DNA of 64,000 nt from Prevotella sp. oral taxon 376. Its GTDB lineage: Bacteria; Bacteroidota; Bacteroidia; Bacteroidales; Bacteroidaceae. Both the position numbers and the translations under genes were made by a program. The notes beneath the pieces were generated by a model, which made no database searches, had not been told where the DNA came from, and worked only from the letters and a program-made list of their open reading frames with translations. Below, piece by piece: positions 8,708-16,655 of the stretch. Each line of letters begins with the position of its first letter. The stretch's first letter is position 1. The DNA lies in the NCBI RefSeq assembly GCF_003043945.1, contig NZ_PYXG01000001.1, positions 62,001-126,000 of the forward strand, in the 5' to 3' direction.

Positions 8708-10624
8708 TTACAGGAGTTTCAGGCGGAGACTGTTCAGAACGACGCTGACGCTGGAGAATGCCATCAATGCCGACGCCCACATGGGCGTAATCTGGAAGTC
8801 GACGCCGAAAAGACGAAGCACGCCTGCCGCCAACGGGATGCACACAAGATTGTAGATAAACGCCCAGAAAAGATTCTCCCAGATCATCCTGACGGTTTTC
8901 TTAGAGAGGCGGACGGCCTCCGGGATGCTCCTGAGGTCGTCGCCCATCAAGGTAACCTGCGCCACATCCATAGCGACATCCGTTCCCCGGCCCATGGCGA
9001 TACTGACATCGGCAAGGGCGAGAGCCTGCGTGTCGTTGATCCCATCACCCACCATGGCCACCTTTCTGCCCTCGGCTTGGAGCGTGCGCACGAGATTCTC
9101 CTTGTCCTGAGGCAAGGCCTCGCTCTGATAACGGCTGATTCCGGCCTGTCCGGCCCAATACTTTGCCGCCGCTTCCTTGTCGCCACTCATCATATAGACC
9201 TCAATGCCCGCATCCTGTAAGGCAGCCATGGCCTCACGGGCATGCGGTTTCAGCGTCTCGCGCTCTTCAAGAGGCAGGTCGTCGGCCTTGGTGAAGTCGA
9301 TGTTCCGGTTAGGCACCGTGAGGGTGCCGGTTTTATCTACGACCACGGCATCCACCGCTCTCAGGCTTTCCAAAGCCGTCGCGTCCTTGATGAGTACCTG
9401 CTTCTCCGCGGCCTTTCCGATACCTACCATCAGGGCCGTCGGCGTGGCCAGTCCCATGGCACAGGGACAGGCTATGACCAGAACGGCGACCGACGAAAGA
9501 ATGGCATGCGGCAATCCGGCATTTCCGCCGACAGCCCACCAGAGCAGGAATGTGAGCAAAGCAACCCCCGCAACCGATGGCACGAACACCAAGGCCACCT
9601 TGTCCACGGCACGCTGCACAGGAGCCTTAGAGCCCTGAGCCTGCTGCACGATGCGGATGATATGGGCAAGAGCGGTATTCTCGCCTATCTGACGGGCCCG
9701 AAAACGAAACTTGCCCTGTGAGGGAATAGTTCCCGCCATGACCTTCGAGCCCTTCCTCTTCTCGGCGGGAGTCGGTTCGCCGGTTATCATACTCTCGTCG
9801 ACATAGGCGGCGTCCTCGGTCATAAAGCTTGTTGCCCATATCACCTCGCCGTCCACGGGAACCTTCTCGCCGGGGCCGACCTCAAGCACATCGCCGACCT
9901 CTATGGTTGAAATCGGCACCTCCTCCACCTTGTCGTCAACCACGATGTGTGCCGTCTTCGGGGCCAATCCCATCAGCTGGCGGATGGAAGAGGCCGTTCC
10001 GTTCTTGGCCTTTTCCTCGATCAGGCGCCCGGTCAGCACAAAAGTGATGATCATGATGCTGGCATCGAAGTAAGTGTGCCATTCTATCCCACGGGCACTC
10101 CACGCCTCGTCGCCGAAGAATGTGTTGAACGCGCTGAAAAGAAAGGCTATCGCCGTAGACAGGGCCACTAAGGTGTCCATGTTAGCTGAGCCATGACGAA
10201 TCTGCCTCCAGGCCGAAAGATAGAAGTCGCGCCCACAATAGAAAAGGTTCGCAAGTGAGAGAAGGAGCGAACACTGATTGGCAACATCTCTGTCTCCAAG
10301 CCGTATCCACTCCATGGAAACGGACATCACGAGAAGGGCGATGGCCCATGAGAAAAGCGTCTTTCGCCGCAGAAGCTGATACTCGCGGCGCTCTATCTCG
10401 ACCGCAGAACGGTCGGATTCTATCACAAGGTCATAGCCAATGCCGTTGATTTCCTTTTTCATGGTCTCCAGGGAAATCGTCTCCGGATCGTAGTCCACCA
10501 ACGCCGAGCGGCCGGGGAGAGAGACGGAGGCCTCCCTGATACCCTCCAGCGAGTTGAGCTTCCTCTCCACATTGGCGGAACAGGAAGCGCAGGCCATACC
10601 GATAACGGGAATCGTCTTCTTCAT
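8708..10624 (-). CDS. copA: Copper-type P1B ATPase lacking the N-domain
   Basis: A 638-residue heavy-metal pump. It has one N-terminal HMA domain with the metal site MACASC (Cys13, Cys16), membrane helices, the actuator loop with DESMITGEP, the ion-binding IACPCAMGLATP, the phosphorylation site DKTGTLT (Asp430), GDGINDTQA (~526-531) and two final helices with the P1B-1-type YN and MxxSS (YNLVCIP, MAFSSVSVVLNS), which indicate Cu+ export. The odd feature is that only about 45 residues separate DKTGTLT from the MSGDK motif, where the family normally has a nucleotide-binding domain of over 100 residues with a conserved HP dipeptide. The reading frame is intact. It follows the copper chaperone gene by three bases. 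Confidence 0.9.
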   Translation of the reverse strand: MKKTIPVIGMACASCSANVERKLNSLEGIREASVSLPGRSALVDYDPETISLETMKKEINGIGYDLVIESDRSAVEIERREYQLLRRKTLFSWAIALLVMSVSMEWIRLGDRDVANQCSLLLSLANLFYCGRDFYLSAWRQIRHGSANMDTLVALSTAIAFLFSAFNTFFGDEAWSARGIEWHTYFDASIMIITFVLTGRLIEEKAKNGTASSIRQLMGLAPKTAHIVVDDKVEEVPISTIEVGDVLEVGPGEKVPVDGEVIWATSFMTEDAAYVDESMITGEPTPAEKRKGSKVMAGTIPSQGKFRFRARQIGENTALAHIIRIVQQAQGSKAPVQRAVDKVALVFVPSVAGVALLTFLLWWAVGGNAGLPHAILSSVAVLVIACPCAMGLATPTALMVGIGKAAEKQVLIKDATALESLRAVDAVVVDKTGTLTVPNRNIDFTKADDLPLEERETLKPHAREAMAALQDAGIEVYMMSGDKEAAAKYWAGQAGISRYQSEALPQDKENLVRTLQAEGRKVAMVGDGINDTQALALADVSIAMGRGTDVAMDVAQVTLMGDDLRSIPEAVRLSKKTVRMIWENLFWAFIYNLVCIPLAAGVLRLFGVDFQITPMWASALMAFSSVSVVLNSLRLKLL

Positions 10625-10627
10625 CTT

Positions 10628-10843
10628 CTACAGCTCCATTTCGTAACGACCGCTCGCCTCCACGGCAGTCTTAATTGTCTCGGGATTCACGATAGGCGCA
10701 TCGTATTCCACGGTAACATTCTTATTCTCGAGGCTCGCCTCGGCGGAAACCACGCCACTCAATGCCCTTATCGCGCTTTCTACATTGGCCTTGCAATGCA
10801 CGCACTTCATTCCGTTTACGGTAAATACATTCTTTTCCATCAT
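10628..10843 (-). CDS. HMA-domain copper chaperone
   Basis: A 71-residue single heavy-metal-associated domain with the metal-binding MKCVHC (CXXC) in the first loop and the usual beta-alpha-beta-beta-alpha-beta length, ending in a hydrophobic YEMEL. It should carry Cu+ (or another soft metal) to the ATPase three bases downstream. The start may be the ATG at 10843 or the next codon, also ATG. It has its own promoter between itself and the HMA-AraC regulator. Confidence 0.92.
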   Translation of the reverse strand: MMEKNVFTVNGMKCVHCKANVESAIRALSGVVSAEASLENKNVTVEYDAPIVNPETIKTAVEASGRYEMEL

Positions 10844-10866
10844 CTTTCTACTTTAAATTCCTGCCG

Positions 10867-10895
10867 CAAAGATAATGGAAAATCGGGAGATAAAC
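10867..10895 (-). promoter_or_regulatory. Promoter of the copper chaperone-copA operon
   Basis: Minus-strand -7 box TATCTTTG (10874-10867), with only a partial -33 (GTTT) at a slightly short distance. A weak -33 is consistent with a regulated promoter. It lies between the HMA-AraC regulator gene and its likely target genes. Confidence 0.7.
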
Positions 10896-10946
10896 ATTAC
10901 AGAATTCCGGATAAAGATTATAACTTTTTGCCGGACCACGACCTCC

Positions 10947-11513
10947 CTAAACCTTGTCAAGCGGCTTCCGGGGCTTACTTTTCAACGCCTTGAACCGTGA
11001 AGGGGTCATTCCCGTAACGCTCTTGAACTGGCTCGACAGGTAGGCCACACTCGAATAATTCATCTGAAAGGCAATCTGAGTGAGCGAAAGTTCATCATAG
11101 AAAATGAGTTCTTTCACTCTTTCAATGCGCTGCTCGATATAATAACGCTCAATGGTCTTTCCTACAAACTCACTGAAAAGCCGACTCAAGCCACTGTAGT
11201 CGCAATGGAGTTCATTCGAAAGATAGTCGCTCAGATTCACGGAAGACTGGTTGTCGCGATAATGCACAAGCCGGATGATGGCACTCCTGATTTGTTCTAT
11301 CATCTGCTGATGCCTGTCATCGAGCAACTCAAAACCCATCGCGGCGAGGTCGGAAGCCAAACGGTCGTGCATGAGGACATTGACTTCTCCCTCTATACGG
11401 ACCATTCCAAGCTCTATATCCACCGGCGTAAGACCCGCGTCGCGCAGTATCTTGCCGACGGCCATCTTGCATCGGTCGCACACCATATTCTTTATATACA
11501 GGGTCGTTTGCAT
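10947..11513 (-). CDS. HMA domain fused to AraC-type DNA-binding domain
   Basis: A 188-residue probable regulator. Residues 1-70 form an HMA-like ferredoxin fold with a CXXC site (NMVCDRCKM), residues ~90-185 an AraC/XylS helix-turn-helix pair (LSDYLSNELHCDYSGLSRLF, LSLTQIAFQMNYSSVAYLSS, then FKSVTGMTPSRFK). The fusion suggests a metal-responsive activator in which the HMA part senses copper or a related metal and the AraC part controls the chaperone-copA operon 104 bases downstream. It sits 15 bases after the PagL-like gene and is therefore probably also transcribed from the nfeD promoter. Confidence 0.85.
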   Translation of the reverse strand: MQTTLYIKNMVCDRCKMAVGKILRDAGLTPVDIELGMVRIEGEVNVLMHDRLASDLAAMGFELLDDRHQQMIEQIRSAIIRLVHYRDNQSSVNLSDYLSNELHCDYSGLSRLFSEFVGKTIERYYIEQRIERVKELIFYDELSLTQIAFQMNYSSVAYLSSQFKSVTGMTPSRFKALKSKPRKPLDKV

Positions 11514-11528
11514 CGTGCTCTACAAATG

Positions 11529-12758
11529 TTAAAGTTTCACGGGATAACTTACCACCAGCTCCGTGAAGTCGGCCTTCGTCAGATGGGCCTTTACATTGAT
11601 GCCCACCGTCAGATTACGAAGTGCCTGAAGGCTGTAATGAAGCCCGACATGTTCATAGTAAGGCTTCTCCAAAGCCTTTGCGCTCGTTCCCATCTCACGA
11701 TACAGATAATAGCCCAACGCCATATCCAACGAGAAATTGTGATAGAAAACGGCGTGCTTGGCCGACAATCCGAAAGACCAAGGGCTGTGCCTGACGCCCG
11801 CGGCGGCATCCATTTCAGCTATATGAGCGGAATAAGTCCCATAAAAAAAGTCGGCGCCAATACCGCTTGCCCACCTACGGGCATATCTATACATCAAGTC
11901 GGCCCGCACGGAATAGGCCGTATAGACATGGAATCTGGAACGGCGATAATCCGCCTCCTGCGGAGAGGTCTGGAACTGGGTGCGCTGCCAGTCTTCGTCC
12001 AAAGTCTTAGCTCCCACACCAAGCGTGAGATTCATGTACCAATACTTTCGAAAGCAGGGGTTGTACCTGATTCCATGATCAAGCAGTTTCCCGTAATAAG
12101 GATAATACACCAAGGCTAACGACGGACCCAGATAATTGGCTCCTTTATTCGGCCGATTGAGTGCCCCATTGCTATGATGGAAGAATTCCATGCCGACCTT
12201 CAGCCCCCACTTTTGCGCTATCCGATAGGTGGCATGGAGACCCGCTCCAAAATAAATCAGCCACCTCGAACCGATAAATTCATCGTCGGCATTGTCGCCA
12301 AGGGCATACTTACGATGTGCATAAGCCAGCCCAAAGGATAGCGTATAGTCGGTTTCCCAATGACCAGTCCGGAAGAATGGCCGTGCAAAAGAACCATAGA
12401 CACTGAGAATATTGCCCAGACGGGACTCGTAGTCTACAGGCTCCAACATGCCCCATTCCTGATTCTCTCCACGGTGCATGGTAACTCGGTTGATGCCATA
12501 TTTCATTCCCAGGCTTAATGTCGGATATCCATAATCAGCCGCATAGGCATCGCTGTCTGTGGGAAGTGAGACATGCAGAAGCTGTCCCTCTAATGAAAAT
12601 GAGTGTTTCCGTTTAAGCCACATGCGCACATAGCGGTCTAATCCCACCACGGTGGTGGGCTGTATGCTCACGCTCCCACCCCAACGGGATGCCGTATCTC
12701 TCTCTTCTGCATATATCGGTAATCCCACGAAAAGAAGGAACACGAGTGCAATGCGCAT
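11529..12758 (-). CDS. Outer-membrane acyloxyacyl hydrolase (PagL-like)
   Basis: A 409-residue predicted outer-membrane beta-barrel with a signal peptide (MRIALVFLLFVGLPIYA). The region EFFHHSNGALNRPNKGANYLG (~200-220) matches the lipid A deacylase PagL / acyloxyacyl hydrolase motif, in which a His-x-Ser-Asn carries the catalytic His and Ser; the catalytic Glu should follow but is not certain here. Alternating aromatic beta-strands run to the C-terminus. Family members remove an acyl chain from lipid A. It is longer than classical PagL (~175 residues), so it may have extra strands. Gaps of 14 and 15 bases place it in one operon with its neighbours. Confidence 0.72.
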   Translation of the reverse strand: MRIALVFLLFVGLPIYAEERDTASRWGGSVSIQPTTVVGLDRYVRMWLKRKHSFSLEGQLLHVSLPTDSDAYAADYGYPTLSLGMKYGINRVTMHRGENQEWGMLEPVDYESRLGNILSVYGSFARPFFRTGHWETDYTLSFGLAYAHRKYALGDNADDEFIGSRWLIYFGAGLHATYRIAQKWGLKVGMEFFHHSNGALNRPNKGANYLGPSLALVYYPYYGKLLDHGIRYNPCFRKYWYMNLTLGVGAKTLDEDWQRTQFQTSPQEADYRRSRFHVYTAYSVRADLMYRYARRWASGIGADFFYGTYSAHIAEMDAAAGVRHSPWSFGLSAKHAVFYHNFSLDMALGYYLYREMGTSAKALEKPYYEHVGLHYSLQALRNLTVGINVKAHLTKADFTELVVSYPVKL

Positions 12759-12772
12759 GCTACAAATATCAA

Positions 12773-13876
12773 TTAATGTGTCGCAGAATGACTAAATTCC
12801 AACAAAATCTGAACGATACGCTCGGCAGAACGGCCGTCCCAACGGTCGGGGATGGCACTTTTCTTCCAATGATCAGCCACCATGTCAGCAACGGCAGCTC
12901 CCAATTTGTCGGCATCTTCGCCCACAAGAACATTCGAACCAATCTTGACCGTCTCGATATGCTCCGTGTAGCTGTTCAGCGTAATACAGGGAACGGAATT
13001 AAAGGTTGCCTCTTCCGCCACATTCCCGGAATCCGTAATGATGCCTTTTGCGTTAGCAGTCAGATAGCCAAACTCCAGATAACCAAGGGGAGCTATCAAA
13101 TGGAAGTTGGGGGCTTTGACGCGAAGCGCCCGTACCGCGGCCTCCACTTGTCCCCGTAATGGGGCGACAATGGGCATACCATGGGCATTGGCTGTCAGAC
13201 TTTCCAGCATTCTCCGCAGGTTGTCTGTATCTGTAATCAACGCCTTCCGGTTTAAGGTAAAGACCAGATAGCCCCTTTCTTTCAGGTTCAAGGCATCGAA
13301 TGCAAGCGGTTTCTTCAAACGATTGTAATTGAAACGAAGGGTATCCATGAGGATATTGCCCACAAGATAAATCTTGGAAAGCTCCGCCCCTTCACGGGTA
13401 GCGATGCTCTGGCTGCCCATCCCTGCCGTGAACAGCAAGTCGGAAAGTCCGTCTATCACCAAGCGGTTGATCTCCTTTGGCATCTTGATATCGAAACTTC
13501 TCGTTCCCGCAACCAAATGTGCCAACAATATTCCCTGCTTCTTGGTAACGATTGCAGCTGCCATCGTGGATGCCAAATCATCTACGACAATCACAGCATC
13601 CGTGGGATTTTGCCGGAGATAGAGCTCAAACGCGGACATCACTTGCCCCGTGAGCTCATTCAAATTTCCGCATTCCACGCCCAAGAATACATCCGGACGA
13701 CGAATCCGGAGGTCTTCAAACAAGGATGGCTCAAGGGTGGAATCATCAGGGGTGCCAGTATATACCAGCTTGAAGTCTATATTTCTTCCCTGCTCCTTAG
13801 CCTTGTCAATAGCTCGAATAATGGGAGCCACCTTCATAAAATTAGGGCGCGCTCCCGCCACAATACATATATTCAT
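12773..13876 (-). CDS. UDP-GlcNAc 2-epimerase-like protein, catalytic residues not conserved
   Basis: A 367-residue GT-B-fold protein of the WecB / UDP-N-acetylglucosamine 2-epimerase family: AGARPNFMKVAPII at the N-terminus, a Rossmann half with IITDSGNVAEEATFNSVPCITLN near the end. Hallmark positions differ from active enzymes: the HGD motif reads VDD, HVEAGLR reads HLVAGTR (Glu to Val), and the HRxEN motif reads NRKAL (His to Asn). It may therefore have another activity or be a binding protein. It sits between SPFH and PagL-like genes with gaps of 11 and 14 bases. Confidence 0.8.
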   Translation of the reverse strand: MNICIVAGARPNFMKVAPIIRAIDKAKEQGRNIDFKLVYTGTPDDSTLEPSLFEDLRIRRPDVFLGVECGNLNELTGQVMSAFELYLRQNPTDAVIVVDDLASTMAAAIVTKKQGILLAHLVAGTRSFDIKMPKEINRLVIDGLSDLLFTAGMGSQSIATREGAELSKIYLVGNILMDTLRFNYNRLKKPLAFDALNLKERGYLVFTLNRKALITDTDNLRRMLESLTANAHGMPIVAPLRGQVEAAVRALRVKAPNFHLIAPLGYLEFGYLTANAKGIITDSGNVAEEATFNSVPCITLNSYTEHIETVKIGSNVLVGEDADKLGAAVADMVADHWKKSAIPDRWDGRSAERIVQILLEFSHSATH

Positions 13877-13887
13877 CCCGCTACAAC

Positions 13888-14838
13888 CTACTCTCCCTTG
13901 AAGAGTTCCTTAATACCGCCAATTGAGCCCATCAGGTTGCTTGCTTCATAAGGCAGGAATACGGTCTTGGTCTTGTCGCCTTGGGCAACTTGATTCAACA
14001 TTTGAATATACTTCTGTGCCAACAAATAGTTTGCAGGATTGGTGCTCTGGCCCACGGCCTCCGTAATCTTCTGGATGGCAACAGCCTCGGCCTCGGCCTT
14101 ACGGATACGGGCCGTAGCCTCACCTTCAGCCTTCAGAATAGATTGCTGCTTGTTGGCTTCCGCACGATTGATCGTAGCGGCCTTATCGCCTTCCGACTGA
14201 AGAATCTGCGCCTGCTTTTCTCCTTCACTGGTCAAGATGGTTGCACGCTTGTTTCGCTCTGCCTGCATCTGCTTCTCCATCGCCGTAAGAACACTCTCAG
14301 GAGGAATAATATCCTGAAGCTCGACACGGTTTACCTTGATGCCCCATTTATTTGTGGCATCATCAAGGACACCGCGAAGTTTTGTATTAATGGTGTCTCT
14401 GGAAGTCAGCGTCTGGTCAAGCTCCATCTCACCGATGATATTACGAAGGGTAGTTTGGGTTAACTTCTCAATGGCATTCGGCAAATTATTGATTTCATAC
14501 ACGGCCTTAAACGGGTCTACAATCTGGAAATAAAGCAATGCATTGATCTGCATCTGGATGTTATCCTTGGTAATTACATTCTGACGATCAAAATCGTATA
14601 CCTGTTCCCGAAGGTCAATGGAATTGCTGTAGACATAGCGCCCACGATTCAAGGCAACAATTGACTTTGGTTTATCAATAATCGGAATGATAATATTGAT
14701 ACCAGGCTTGAGGGTCGCATAATATTTTCCAAGGCGTTCGATAATCTTGGTTTCCGACTGTGGAATAATAACTACAGACATCTTGACAAAGATAATTGCC
14801 AAGACTACAATGGCTACTAAAGCATAAGTTGCAATCAT
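13888..14838 (-). CDS. SPFH/stomatin-like membrane protein
   Basis: A 316-residue band-7 protein of the stomatin/QmcA type: one N-terminal helix (ALVAIVVLAIIFVKM), the SPFH domain (PQSETKIIERLGKYYATLKPGINIIIPIID ... onwards to ~190, given here only by its borders), then an Ala/Glu/Lys-rich coiled coil (~190-260, QAQILQSEGDKAATINRAEA) and a short C-terminus. Family members form ring assemblies in membrane microdomains and regulate proteases. It is directly downstream of nfeD (13 bases), the classical partner. Confidence 0.9.
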   Translation of the reverse strand: MIATYALVAIVVLAIIFVKMSVVIIPQSETKIIERLGKYYATLKPGINIIIPIIDKPKSIVALNRGRYVYSNSIDLREQVYDFDRQNVITKDNIQMQINALLYFQIVDPFKAVYEINNLPNAIEKLTQTTLRNIIGEMELDQTLTSRDTINTKLRGVLDDATNKWGIKVNRVELQDIIPPESVLTAMEKQMQAERNKRATILTSEGEKQAQILQSEGDKAATINRAEANKQQSILKAEGEATARIRKAEAEAVAIQKITEAVGQSTNPANYLLAQKYIQMLNQVAQGDKTKTVFLPYEASNLMGSIGGIKELFKGE

Positions 14839-14851
14839 GATTCTATATGGT

Positions 14852-15301
14852 TTAAAGTTTTTCTACTGTTATAATAATACTGTCGCGAGCAACCACCCTT
14901 ACCTTTTCGCCCTCATCTATGCCGTCCACCCCATGGGCAACAGCCTTCCACTCATCCCCGTCTATGCGGACATAGCCACTCGAGCCGACTCCTATCTTCT
15001 CTATGACAACCCCGATCCTGCCTATCAAGGCATCGGCATTGCTCAGGCGTTCTCTGTGCTTACCATGCAAATATTTTACCAACGAGGGCCTCACAAAGAG
15101 AATGGATAATACTGAAAAAACAGCAAAAACTAAGACTTGGGCCCAGAATGGAATTCCCAGAATTGTTGAAAACGCAGCACAAAGCGCACCGATTGCAAAG
15201 CTGGTAACGAAGAAATCACCGGAGCTTAGTTCCAGAATCAAACATATCGTGGCGATGATGGTCCATAACAACCATAGATTTTCCGACAGGTATTGTATCA
15301 T
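14852..15301 (-). CDS. NfeD-like membrane protein
   Basis: A 149-residue short-form NfeD: three or four helices (LLWTIIATICLILELSSG, SFAIGALCAAFSTIL, AQVLVFAVFSVLSILFV) followed by a C-terminal OB-fold (IGRIGVVIEKIGVGSSGYVR, GDEWKAVA, EGEKVRVVARDSIIITVEKL). NfeD proteins pair with stomatin-like proteins, as here. It is the first gene of an operon with SPFH, the epimerase-like protein, PagL-like and HMA-AraC, driven by the promoter at 15334-15364. Confidence 0.9.
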   Translation of the reverse strand: MIQYLSENLWLLWTIIATICLILELSSGDFFVTSFAIGALCAAFSTILGIPFWAQVLVFAVFSVLSILFVRPSLVKYLHGKHRERLSNADALIGRIGVVIEKIGVGSSGYVRIDGDEWKAVAHGVDGIDEGEKVRVVARDSIIITVEKL

Positions 15302-15333
15302 TATTGTATATTTAATCTGTTGATTTCTGTCGG

Positions 15334-15364
15334 TAAAGATAAGTAAATTTTCTGAAACGGCAAA
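15334..15364 (-). promoter_or_regulatory. Promoter of the nfeD operon
   Basis: Minus-strand -33 TTTG (15364-15361), 19-base spacer, -7 TATCTTTA (15341-15334; the last base differs from TAnnTTTG). It predicts a leader of about 25-30 bases. Confidence 0.75.
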
Positions 15365-15479
15365 AGATTGTCTGCGAATTTTGAAATCATCCGGCTTTCA
15401 GGAAAATATTCACTTCTCTACTGTAAAAAACCGCCCGAGACACAAGGCCTCAGCATAAGCTGCCCCATGAACAGCCGGA

Positions 15480-16601
15480 TTATTTATTCAGGTTTGCCAC
15501 GGGATTCGCATATATGCCCAAGAAGAAATCCTTGAGCACATCCGGCTCGCTAATGTCGTAATCATTCAGGCGCTGCATATACTTCACGAAAGTTCGCTTT
15601 TCTTCCTCCGTATAAAAGTTCTTGTATGTAGTCTGCCCATATCGGAGATCATGCGCGATGTAGTTATTGGGATAGAGCCGGTAGGCAGAATTAATGCGAT
15701 CGTCAAGTAACTGGGCTACATGCTTATGATACTCATTATTCGTGCAACTGTCAAATTGCATAAGATCTTCTTCCGTTAACTCTTTGCACAAAGTAAAATT
15801 CACTTGACCTTTATACTGGACTATACCTGTCAGGATGCTGTTCAGGTCTTCTCCCGGTTTCTTAATATATCTCGCGTATCGACTTTCATACAATTCAATG
15901 GCTTTCAATATATCACAACTCTCCCGCTCGTAGCTCACGCTTACCGGAACTATATGCAACTCACTGAGAGCCTTGATTTTGTCTTCCGGTTTACTCATGC
16001 AGAACATCTTGATGATGCCTTGGTCTGTCCTGTCGTTCCCATCTTTCGTTCGGCCGTTCCTCTGAGCTATCCAGACACTCTGCTTCTTATTAAGGAGGGT
16101 ATAGCGGATATAATCACTAAGATGCCTTGACGACATATAGAAATCCTTCATCTTCCCACCTCGCTCAACACGAAACATCTTATTCGACCTGCCAATATCC
16201 GTAATCAAGCCAGGACTCATCAGATTAGCCCCAAATGTTATCTCTGTTGTGTCTCTCCCGTTTTCCACCAGCAGATACTGCAAAATGGAAGCATCCAACA
16301 TGATATCACGGTGATTGCTAACGAATAAATACTGTTCCGCCGGATCCAGCTGTTCAAAACCACTATAAGTAAGCTGTGTTATCGAACGCTTTACAACTTG
16401 CTCGTTTACCGGGAGCATCACCTTCACCTGAAATTCACGGATGGTCTTAAGCGATAAGACCATTTGCTTTACATCGTCTAAATCGCGAGTTGGAAATATC
16501 CAGGAGGCTAATAGTGGGAAGGCATCACTTGCTACGATTCGCCGCATTGCCGCAGGAATTTCCTCGTCCCAGTAAGGTCTGATATCATCAAAATCCATCA
16601 T
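15480..16601 (-). CDS. Glycerolipid-type acyltransferase
   Basis: A 373-residue cytoplasmic/peripheral acyltransferase. The N-terminal ~100 residues are helical. From ~97 the PlsC-like region shows FVSNHRDIMLDAS (the NHxxx-D catalytic motif with an extra residue compared with HX4D), FGANLM, FRVERGG and SVWIAQRNGRTKDG. Such proteins transfer fatty acyl groups to glycerol phosphates or related acceptors. I chose the ATG at 16601: a longer frame begins with TTG at 16613, which lies inside the -7 box. It lies downstream of the esterase and polyene operon but has its own promoter. Confidence 0.75.
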   Translation of the reverse strand: MMDFDDIRPYWDEEIPAAMRRIVASDAFPLLASWIFPTRDLDDVKQMVLSLKTIREFQVKVMLPVNEQVVKRSITQLTYSGFEQLDPAEQYLFVSNHRDIMLDASILQYLLVENGRDTTEITFGANLMSPGLITDIGRSNKMFRVERGGKMKDFYMSSRHLSDYIRYTLLNKKQSVWIAQRNGRTKDGNDRTDQGIIKMFCMSKPEDKIKALSELHIVPVSVSYERESCDILKAIELYESRYARYIKKPGEDLNSILTGIVQYKGQVNFTLCKELTEEDLMQFDSCTNNEYHKHVAQLLDDRINSAYRLYPNNYIAHDLRYGQTTYKNFYTEEEKRTFVKYMQRLNDYDISEPDVLKDFFLGIYANPVANLNK

Positions 16602-16610
16602 ATCTATGCG

Positions 16611-16642
16611 CAAAATTAGGAATTCTAAAGGAGATATACAAG
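16611..16642 (-). promoter_or_regulatory. Promoter of the acyltransferase gene, nearly leaderless
   Basis: Minus-strand CTTG (16642-16639), 20-base spacer, -7 TAATTTTG (16618-16611). The ATG at 16601 is only nine bases downstream of the -7 box, so transcription should begin within a few bases of the start codon. Confidence 0.6.
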
Positions 16643-16655
16643 TTTATTCCGCTTT

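Noticed and set aside
12773..13876. Functional wecB
   Set aside because: Catalytic Glu and His positions are replaced; fold retained, so only epimerase-like is stated.
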